Under the pieces are notes generated by a model. It had not been told where the DNA came from, ran no database searches, and saw only the letters and a program-made list of their open reading frames with translations. From Magnetococcales bacterium (lineage in GTDB: Bacteria; Pseudomonadota; Magnetococcia; Magnetococcales; JADFYX01), in assembly GCA_015232795.1 (NCBI GenBank), contig JADFYX010000084.1, forward strand, positions 1-9,260: a DNA stretch of 9,260 nt, written 5' to 3'. A program made the translations under genes and the position numbers. Below are positions 1 to 5,525 of the stretch, in pieces (position 1 is the first letter of the stretch; each line of letters starts with the position of its first letter).

Positions 1-534
1 AGTAAATCAGCATACGGTTTTCGTCTACCATTTACCCAAGAAAGAGTATTGATGGGTAGTGGACCCCAGCGTGGTGATGTTGCAGTTTTTGAATACCCAA
101 GAGATCCTGATAAAGATTATATTAAACGAATCATTGGCCTGCCGGGAGACCGTATAGTCTACCGGAGTAAAAGATTGTATATAAATGACAAGCCTGTAGA
201 GTATCAGGCAATGGGGCCATATAAATATTTAAATGTACAAGGTACACAAAAGGATGTAGCTCTTTTTACTGAAAAATTGGAGAGTGCACCCCATCCAATT
301 TTAGTACAGTCGTACTCATTCATGGATGGTTATACAGATCAAGTTATTCCTGCCGGACACTATTTTGTTATGGGGGATAATCGGGATAATAGCAACGACA
401 GCCGAGCTTGGGGTTTTGTTCCTGCACATCGCTTGGTTGGTAGGGCTTTGCGGATTTTTTGGTCATGGGATCAACATTCAGATGGTCTGTTTGAAGGGGT
501 GCGTTGGGATCGGTTGTGGACTCCGGTTGAATAA
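1..534 (+). CDS. lepB: Signal peptidase I, 5'-truncated by window edge
   Basis: Membrane-bound serine/lysine protease that cuts signal peptides from exported proteins on the periplasmic face of the inner membrane. The reading frame is open from base 1 and encodes 177 visible residues. Seen in order: the RGDVAVFEYP box (visible residues about 25-34), the box with the catalytic lysine in DYIKRIIGLPGD (lysine codon at 124-126), and the GDNRDNSNDSRAWGF box (from base 373). The long stretch between the last two boxes is the periplasmic insertion usual for gram-negative LepB. The N-terminal membrane anchor and the catalytic-serine box lie upstream of the window, so the TTG/ATG codons at 49-54 are internal, not starts. 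The stop TAA is at 532-534. It heads the DUF4845-rnc-era-recO cluster, as in many proteobacteria. Identification is very secure. Confidence 0.96.
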   Translation, partial: SKSAYGFRLPFTQERVLMGSGPQRGDVAVFEYPRDPDKDYIKRIIGLPGDRIVYRSKRLYINDKPVEYQAMGPYKYLNVQGTQKDVALFTEKLESAPHPILVQSYSFMDGYTDQVIPAGHYFVMGDNRDNSNDSRAWGFVPAHRLVGRALRIFWSWDQHSDGLFEGVRWDRLWTPVE

Positions 535-574
535 CAATGTTTTGCAAAAATTTTTAGATTAGCCTCCTAAATAT

Positions 575-579
575 GAAGG
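575..579 (+). promoter_or_regulatory. Ribosome binding site deciding the DUF4845 start
   Basis: GAAGG five bases before ATG 585. It lies inside the codons that would follow the alternative ATG at 573, which favours 585 as the true start. Confidence 0.55.
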
Positions 580-584
580 TAATT

Positions 585-959
585 ATGAAAAATCGTCAAG
601 CTGGCGGCTCTCTTATTAAACTTATGCTAATTCTATTGCTGCTTGGCGCGGCTGTTACTGTTGCCCTGCGGGTTGTGCCTGGGATATACAACTATTATAT
701 ACTCACTGATCTTGCTGACCGGGTGGTTGGGGATTATGCCAAATTAGATTTAACCGAGGTAAATAAACGGGTGAAGTTTGAGTTACACCGTACCCGTATT
801 ATGATTGATGATGAGACCTTTGTAATTAACCAGACTGAACTGGGATATCGGGTATATGTGGACTATCTAATACCCATGGATTTTATGCTTGGTAGCTATG
901 AATTAGTTTTGGACGGGCATGAAAATTTAACTCTTAGGTATGAAGCTGAGAGTTTATAA
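585..959 (+). CDS. DUF4845 family small membrane protein
   Basis: A 124-residue protein with a basic N-terminus (MKNRQAGGS), one hydrophobic segment (about residues 10-30) and a C-terminal domain of roughly 90 polar residues, presumably periplasmic. Length, topology, the VVP motif after the membrane segment and its place between lepB and rnc match the DUF4845 family, whose function is unknown. The N-terminus resembles a type IV pilin-like leader (GGSLIKLMLILLLLG), but the usual glutamate at +5 is absent, so processing by a prepilin peptidase is doubtful. Start choice: ATG 573 is in frame, but it has no good ribosome site. ATG 585 has GAAGG at 575-579, five bases upstream, and gives the family-like N-terminus. 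The stop (957-959) is followed four bases later by the preferred rnc start. Family assignment rests on context plus sequence pattern. Confidence 0.8.
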   Translation: MKNRQAGGSLIKLMLILLLLGAAVTVALRVVPGIYNYYILTDLADRVVGDYAKLDLTEVNKRVKFELHRTRIMIDDETFVINQTELGYRVYVDYLIPMDFMLGSYELVLDGHENLTLRYEAESL

Positions 960-963
960 ATCA

Positions 964-1773
964 ATGAATTCTGAAGATAATTTGTCAGGCGATATCGACG
1001 AAAGCCAAAAAGAACAACTCTACACAACCATACCCGACGATGCCCTGCAAGATTTGCAAGATCGTCTTGGTTATACCTTTATAAACAGAGACCTACTTTA
1101 TCAGGCATTAACACACCGCTCTACTCCAGCAGATCCCCAAACTCAAATTGGTAATCAATCTATTTGGCATAACGAACGGTTGGAGTTTTTGGGTGATGCG
1201 GTATTGGAGTTGGTAGTATCAACAAAACTATACCAGCTATACCCAGATGCAGCAGAAGGTGAACTTTCACACTGGCGTTCTTCCCTTGTCAATACTCGCT
1301 CTTTGAGTATTTTGGCAACCAAAATCAACCTTGGCTCCTGTTTAATGATGGGCCGGGGAGAGGATTTAAGTGGCGGTCGAAAGAAAGTCTCTATTCTTGG
1401 AGACTGTTTTGAAGCAATTTTGGGTGCTCTTTTTTTAGATGGTGGTCTTGTAGTAGTGGAAGATCTTCTCTCCCGCTTGATTGGGGATAAGGTAGAAAAA
1501 TTACAAGCTATAGAGCAATATAAAGATTATAAATCTCTACTTCAAGAGCAGTTGCAAAGTGTTGGTCGTGCCCTTCCTAGTTATCAGGTTACAGCAGTTG
1601 TTGGTCCTCCTCATCAACGTGTTTTTGAAGTATCATGCCTTTTAGAAAATGACAATGTTGCAGGGGTTGGTTCTGGTCATTCAAAACGGTTCGCAGAACA
1701 GTTGGCTGCAAAAAATGTGGTAGAACAGTTTTTAGAAATTGCAGATCCAACAATGGGAGATAAAAACAGTTGA
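964..1773 (+). CDS. rnc: Ribonuclease III
   Basis: Double-stranded-RNA endonuclease that processes the 30S rRNA precursor and other structured RNAs. From ATG 964 it is 269 residues, longer than the roughly 226 of E. coli because of an acidic, polar N-terminal extension of about 25 residues. The catalytic domain carries the signature ERLEFLGD (residues 71-78; E74 and D78 correspond to the metal-binding Glu and Asp) and the second acidic pair in LGDCFEA (D147, E150). The double-stranded-RNA-binding domain spans about 188-260, starting at DYKSLLQEQLQ and ending in SKRFAEQLAAKNVVE. An in-frame ATG at 940 would overlap the upstream gene by 20 bases and add MKLRVYKS. I prefer 964, with GAGAG upstream, but 940 is possible. 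The stop overlaps the era start, so the two are likely translationally coupled. Confidence 0.96.
   Translation: MNSEDNLSGDIDESQKEQLYTTIPDDALQDLQDRLGYTFINRDLLYQALTHRSTPADPQTQIGNQSIWHNERLEFLGDAVLELVVSTKLYQLYPDAAEGELSHWRSSLVNTRSLSILATKINLGSCLMMGRGEDLSGGRKKVSILGDCFEAILGALFLDGGLVVVEDLLSRLIGDKVEKLQAIEQYKDYKSLLQEQLQSVGRALPSYQVTAVVGPPHQRVFEVSCLLENDNVAGVGSGHSKRFAEQLAAKNVVEQFLEIADPTMGDKNS
1755..1759 (+). promoter_or_regulatory. Ribosome binding site for the TTG start of era
   Basis: GGGAG within the last rnc codons, ten bases before TTG 1770. It supports initiation at this non-ATG codon, which overlaps the rnc stop (TTGA at 1770-1773). Confidence 0.5.
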
Positions 1774-2792
1774 GCAAACAACAAAGCAAAGCAAAAGATT
1801 CCGCAGATAACTTTAGATCAGGCTATATAGCCATTGCTGGCCCCCCAAACAGTGGTAAGTCCACTTTTTTAAACCGGATTTTAGGTAGAAAAGTGGCTAT
1901 CGTTACCCATAAAGCTCAGACTACTCGCTCAAAAATTTTAGGGGTTTATCACTCTCCAAACTGTCAGATGGTTTTTCTCGACACCCCAGGTATTCATGAT
2001 CCTGGTAACTCCTATTTAAATACGGCAATGGTCAAGACAGCATTTGATGCCTGTATGGATGTTGATTTAATTCTTTATTTTGTTGATTTGCCGGGAAGTA
2101 TTACTGAAGAAGATTGGGAAAATATTGCCAAACTACCCCATAAATCAACACCAATATTTCTGGTTATCAACAAGGTAGATAAAATTGCCAAACCAAAATT
2201 AATGCCCATACTGCGAGAGTTGGGTGAGGGGAGAGATGGTATTGTCTTCAAAGAGTTAATACCTATCTCAGCACTTAATGGTGAAAATGTGGATAGGGTG
2301 TTGCAGTTGATACCCGAATATCTTGAAGTTGGTCCTAAATATTTTCCTGAGGATCAAATCACCGATCAACAAGAATCATTTCTTGCAGCAGAGTTGATAC
2401 GTGAAAAGCTGTTCTCTTTATTACAGCAAGAACTACCATACTCATTGGCGGTAAGGGTAGACTCCTTTGCTAAACGTGAAGTCCAAAAGGGTGGTGGTAA
2501 AAAACAAAAACCATCGGAAAAACAGAGCCAACCCGATGAAGAGATATGGGATATGGGAGCCACTATCATTGTTGATAGAGAGTCGCAAAAGGGAATTGTT
2601 ATTGGCAAAGGTGGCATAGTATTAAAACGTGTTGGCAGTGCGGTTCGTAAAGAGTTGGAAGAGCAGCTTGGTATTAAGCTGTTTTTAAAACTGTGGGTTA
2701 AAGTAAAAAAAGATTGGAGTACCAACGCCACAATGTTGCGCTCTTTTGGTTATCCTGATGGTCTAGGCAGTGATGGTGACAATGAAGAGTAA
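1770..2792 (+). CDS. era: GTPase Era
   Basis: Essential Ras-like GTPase that binds the 3' end of 16S rRNA and assists 30S subunit maturation. It has 340 residues against about 300 in E. coli. The G domain shows G1 GPPNSGKS (24-31), G2 threonines at 51-52, G3 DTPG (71-74), G4 NKVD (134-137) and G5 SAL (167-169). The C-terminal KH domain holds the RNA-binding loop IGKGG (278-282) and the family's LWVKVKKDW stretch (308-316), ending near RSFGY. Unusual points are a Lys/Gln/Gly-rich insertion of about 20 residues (237-258) at the front of the KH domain, a lysine-rich N-terminal tail of about 17 residues and an acidic C-terminal tail. The start is TTG, overlapping the rnc stop. Pairing with rnc fits the shared role in rRNA maturation. 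Confidence 0.96.
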   Translation: MSKQQSKAKDSADNFRSGYIAIAGPPNSGKSTFLNRILGRKVAIVTHKAQTTRSKILGVYHSPNCQMVFLDTPGIHDPGNSYLNTAMVKTAFDACMDVDLILYFVDLPGSITEEDWENIAKLPHKSTPIFLVINKVDKIAKPKLMPILRELGEGRDGIVFKELIPISALNGENVDRVLQLIPEYLEVGPKYFPEDQITDQQESFLAAELIREKLFSLLQQELPYSLAVRVDSFAKREVQKGGGKKQKPSEKQSQPDEEIWDMGATIIVDRESQKGIVIGKGGIVLKRVGSAVRKELEEQLGIKLFLKLWVKVKKDWSTNATMLRSFGYPDGLGSDGDNEE

Positions 2793-2810
2793 GAGGAAAA
2801 TTTAAAAGCG

Positions 2811-3605
2811 GTGCTAATTCAGGATGAAGCTTTGGTTCTTAGGCGAACTCCATTTCAAGAAAGCTCTTTGGTTATACATTTTTTAACCAAAAACAATGGT
2901 TTGCTAAGTGTGATGGCAAAAGGTGTTCGCAAAAGTAGTCGGAAGGGGAGTGACCGCCGCGGTGCTTTAGCCGGGTTTCATAGCGTTTATCTGGAAAGCC
3001 GCTCCCGCTCTTTAGAGGCAATGGGAACCTTAACCAACGTTGAGATTACCACAGCCAGACGCAACATTCCCGCAACAGCAACAGCTTTGGCAGCAGCTCA
3101 GGTTTTTTTGGAGGTGGCATACCGTTTTTCTGTTGCAGGTGATTCTCGCCATGAAGTTATGCATACAGTTGAATCATCATTAGATCTTCTTGACGCTGGT
3201 GCCCAACCACTAGATCTTCTTGCGTTGTCCCTTGGGGTTTTAATTCGTGGGGTAGGTTATGGCTGGCAAGCCTACGAGTGTGCCGGATGTGGAGGGAGTG
3301 AGAAGTTGAGTTTTTTTTCTATTCGTCGTGGACAGGTGGTGTGTCAGCCTTGTGGTCAACCATACACCCAACGGCTGGTTCCTATCACCAATAATATTCT
3401 CAAAAATATGCAAAAACTGGCGTGGCCCCCTCCTTTTGGGTTACTATGCTTGGCTGAGCAAGCACTACTCTACCGCATCGCCGTCTCTTCTTTGGTAAAA
3501 GCTGGTGGAAAAATATTGATGACTGACCAGCCATTTAGGGCTGTTATTGGACATGAACTCTTCACCCAAGCGGGTTATACCCCTACAGATATAAGGTTAT
3601 CTTAA
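2811..3605 (+). CDS. recO: DNA repair protein RecO
   Basis: Recombination mediator that, with RecR, loads RecA onto single-strand-binding-protein-coated DNA in the RecF pathway. It is 264 residues long. The N-terminal OB-fold (about 1-80) begins MLIQDEALVLRRTPFQESS, the family pattern, followed by a helical domain. A four-cysteine zinc-ribbon is complete: C157, C160, C178, C181. E. coli RecO lacks these cysteines, while RecO of Deinococcus and many other bacteria has them. The only possible start between the in-frame era stop (2790-2792) and the conserved N-terminus is GTG 2811. Its ribosome site, AGAGG at 2792-2796, is 14 bases away, which is long. The gap to era is 18 bases, so it is probably in the same transcript. 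Confidence 0.93.
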   Translation: MLIQDEALVLRRTPFQESSLVIHFLTKNNGLLSVMAKGVRKSSRKGSDRRGALAGFHSVYLESRSRSLEAMGTLTNVEITTARRNIPATATALAAAQVFLEVAYRFSVAGDSRHEVMHTVESSLDLLDAGAQPLDLLALSLGVLIRGVGYGWQAYECAGCGGSEKLSFFSIRRGQVVCQPCGQPYTQRLVPITNNILKNMQKLAWPPPFGLLCLAEQALLYRIAVSSLVKAGGKILMTDQPFRAVIGHELFTQAGYTPTDIRLS

Positions 3606-3607
3606 AG

Positions 3608-3781
3608 ATGATAGATAAAGAGTTATTAGAGATTTTAGTATGCCCACAATGCAAGGGTAGTTTGGAATATGATTCCCAAGCTTCAGAGTTAATCTGTCGG
3701 GTTGACCGTTTAGCATTTGCTATCCGTGATGATATTCCTGTCATGTTAATAGATGATGCCAGAGAGATAGAAGCCCCATAG
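3608..3781 (+). CDS. Trm112-like small zinc protein (YcaR type)
   Basis: A 57-residue protein starting two bases after the recO stop: MIDKELLEILVCPQCKGSLE at the front, then LICRVDRLAFAIRDDIPVML (residues 28-47). This is the bacterial Trm112/YcaR pattern: CPxC (C12, C15), a third cysteine at C30, and the RLAFxIRDxIPVML core. Eukaryotic Trm112 activates methyltransferases; the role of the bacterial short forms is not settled. AAGG at 3593-3596, eleven bases upstream, can serve as the ribosome site. In many gammaproteobacteria this gene sits beside lpxK. Here it sits at the end of the recO unit while lpxK lies about 3.4 kb away on the other strand. Confidence 0.9.
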   Translation: MIDKELLEILVCPQCKGSLEYDSQASELICRVDRLAFAIRDDIPVMLIDDAREIEAP

Positions 3782-4009
3782 ACAATAACATTGCCTTTTA
3801 AAATATTAAATAAAATCACCTAAATAGGAAATTTTATCAATTAAGGGATTTGTCGCTTAAAAATTTGGTTTATTAAGAAATATTTAAAGAATAACCGTTA
3901 AGTTTTTATACAATGTTATTTTTAAAATCCTTTTTTATTCTAAAGGTTAAACGAGAATGTCTTTAATTTGTTAAATATCCGTAATAACTTAGATGGGAGT
4001 ATTTTTGAC
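3782..4009. other. AT-rich intergenic region, likely holding the promoter of the CNNM gene
   Basis: A spacer of 228 bases, the longest non-coding stretch in the window, clearly richer in A and T than its neighbours. It must contain the end of the lepB-recO transcript and probably a promoter for the downstream membrane-protein gene. I see a -10-like TACAAT at 3909-3914 without a convincing -35 partner at normal distance, and no strong GC-rich terminator hairpin. The first part of the region (from TTG 3968) is open in the downstream frame, but the encoded residues do not look like part of that family. Confidence 0.4.
3995..3999 (+). promoter_or_regulatory. Ribosome binding site for the CNNM/CorC gene
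   Basis: GGGAG ten bases before GTG 4010 and sixteen before ATG 4016. The spacing favours the GTG start. Confidence 0.45.
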
Positions 4010-5446
4010 GTGGAAATGGTTTTGTTTGGAAAGTTGCTGCTTATTTTATTCTTGGTTGCAGGGAATGCTTTTTTTGTTGGCTCTGAAATCGCAATAACAT
4101 CTGCCCGCCGCAGTCGTATTAAACAGTTAGCAGATATGGGTAATGGGGCTGCTAAAAAAGTACAGATGTTGCACAAAGAACCAGAACGGTTCTATTCGGT
4201 TACCCAAATTGGTATCACTTTGGTATCTTTGGCTTTGGGTGCCGTGGGTATGGTAACTGTTACTGAAATTATCGATCCTAGCTTTACCAAATTATTTTCT
4301 GTTTTTGGTGGCTCCGAAAAATTAGCTCACACAACTGCTTACGCCATGTCATTTGTGATTATCTCTTTTTTACATGTTGTTGCCGGAGAGTTGGCACCAA
4401 AGGTTTTGGCATTCCACAAAGCTGAACCCTTGAGTATGGCAGTTGCTGGGACTGTTAACTTTATGTATGTATCCATGCGGCCTATTATTTGGGTGATGAA
4501 TCACTCTTCAAATGGTCTGCTATGGCTATTTGGTCAAGGTGATTTAAGCGAGCACTCAGAAAACCATTTTTCAATGTCGGAAGAAGAAATTCGCATGATT
4601 CTTACTGCCAGTGAGGATGAGGGACACCTTGATGCATCTGAAACCAAGATGATTCGTGGTGTGTTTGATCTAGATGAGCATACCGTACGTGATGCTATGA
4701 TTCCTCGTACTGATATTCTGGCACTTTCCAGCGATTCTACCCTTGCAGATTCATTGAAATTTTTCAAAAAAACCCGCCATGCCCGTTTCCCAGTTTTTCA
4801 GGGTGATTTAGACCATATTGTCGGAATAGTTGCTATGAAAGAGGTGTTGAGTCTAGTAGCAGAAGCTGGTGATAATAAAACCATAAATCACAAGGTTAGT
4901 GAGTTTATGCACCCTCCGTATATTGTGCCTAACAGCAAATCTTTAAGCCATTTGCTCAGAGAATTTAAAGCTACTCGTCAACAGATGGCGATTGTTATTG
5001 ATGAATATGGTGGCACTGAGGGTGTTATTACCCTAGAGGATATTCTAGAAGAGATTGTGGGCGAGTATGAAGATGAGTTTACCTCTCATGGTCGGCGTAT
5101 CAAGAAGACAGATGGTAGTCAGTATGAAGTTGATGCCTCAGTACGTATTTCTGATGTAGAGCATGTTGTTAACTTCCCATTCCCTGTTGCAGATGATTAT
5201 ATCACCTTGGGTGGCTTGGTATATAAAAAACTGGGACGAATTCCTACAGTTGGTGACACTGTAGAGCTTGATGCTGCCCGTTTGAAGGTGTTGGAGATGG
5301 ATAACCATCGTATTACCAAAATTCTATTTCAAGACCTGAAAAAGGATGATAATGGAAAGTGGGTTCTTGCTGAACCAATTTCTTCTAAAAAAGATAAAGA
5401 GAGCAAGAAAAAAGAGGATGAAGAAAAAAAAGCAGCTAAAGCTTAG
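4010..5446 (+). CDS. CNNM/CBS/CorC_HlyC-domain membrane protein (hemolysin-like, putative divalent-cation transporter)
   Basis: Inner-membrane protein of the HlyC/CorC (CNNM) family, whose characterised members are implicated in Mg2+ transport. From GTG 4010 it is 478 residues. Visible parts: a CNNM transmembrane domain (about 1-185) with NAFFVGSEIAITSARRSRI after the first helix, three further hydrophobic segments and the HVVAGELAPK motif near 122-131; two CBS domains (about 226-345), including RTDI, ARFPVFQG and MAIVIDEYGGTEGVITLEDI; and a CorC_HlyC C-terminal domain (about 365-440). The final 22 or so residues are a Lys/Glu-rich low-complexity tail. Start is uncertain: TTG 3968 and ATG 4016 share the frame, and GTG 4010 has the best-spaced ribosome site. 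It is an isolated gene between an AT-rich spacer and a strong terminator. The transported ion cannot be told from sequence. Confidence 0.9.
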   Translation: MEMVLFGKLLLILFLVAGNAFFVGSEIAITSARRSRIKQLADMGNGAAKKVQMLHKEPERFYSVTQIGITLVSLALGAVGMVTVTEIIDPSFTKLFSVFGGSEKLAHTTAYAMSFVIISFLHVVAGELAPKVLAFHKAEPLSMAVAGTVNFMYVSMRPIIWVMNHSSNGLLWLFGQGDLSEHSENHFSMSEEEIRMILTASEDEGHLDASETKMIRGVFDLDEHTVRDAMIPRTDILALSSDSTLADSLKFFKKTRHARFPVFQGDLDHIVGIVAMKEVLSLVAEAGDNKTINHKVSEFMHPPYIVPNSKSLSHLLREFKATRQQMAIVIDEYGGTEGVITLEDILEEIVGEYEDEFTSHGRRIKKTDGSQYEVDASVRISDVEHVVNFPFPVADDYITLGGLVYKKLGRIPTVGDTVELDAARLKVLEMDNHRITKILFQDLKKDDNGKWVLAEPISSKKDKESKKKEDEEKKAAKA

Positions 5447-5470
5447 AGCTTAGATTCGGAAATGTAATCA

Positions 5471-5511
5471 AAAAAAGGCAGTTGGAAATTTTTTTTCCAA
5501 CTGCCTTTTTT
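5471..5511. terminator. Bidirectional rho-independent terminator
   Basis: A perfect 12-base stem, GGCAGTTGGAAA (5477-5488) with TTTCCAACTGCC (5494-5505), and a five-T loop. It is flanked by six A on the left (5471-5476) and six T on the right (5506-5511), so it has a U-tract when read from either strand. It lies between two convergent genes (stops at 5446 and 5526) and should end both transcripts. Confidence 0.93.
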
Positions 5512-5525
5512 GTTTGAAAACTATA

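Noticed and set aside
49..534. A complete short signal peptidase starting at the TTG/ATG near base 49
   Set aside because: Conserved LepB residues (KSAYGFRLPF) continue upstream to base 1 in the same frame, and the catalytic-serine region is missing, so the gene is cut by the window edge.
3791..3816. TTGCCT ... TAAAAT as a promoter for the CNNM gene
   Set aside because: The spacer is only 14 bases, too short for a normal sigma-70 promoter.
3810..3837. ATAAAAT / ATTTTAT inverted repeat with inner CCTA/TAGG as a terminator after the Trm112-like gene
   Set aside because: The stem is mostly A/T, interrupted, and not followed by a T-run.
3940..4176. Minus-strand open frame across the CNNM gene start
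   Set aside because: It overlaps a clear family member on the plus strand and shows no recognisable motif or ribosome site.
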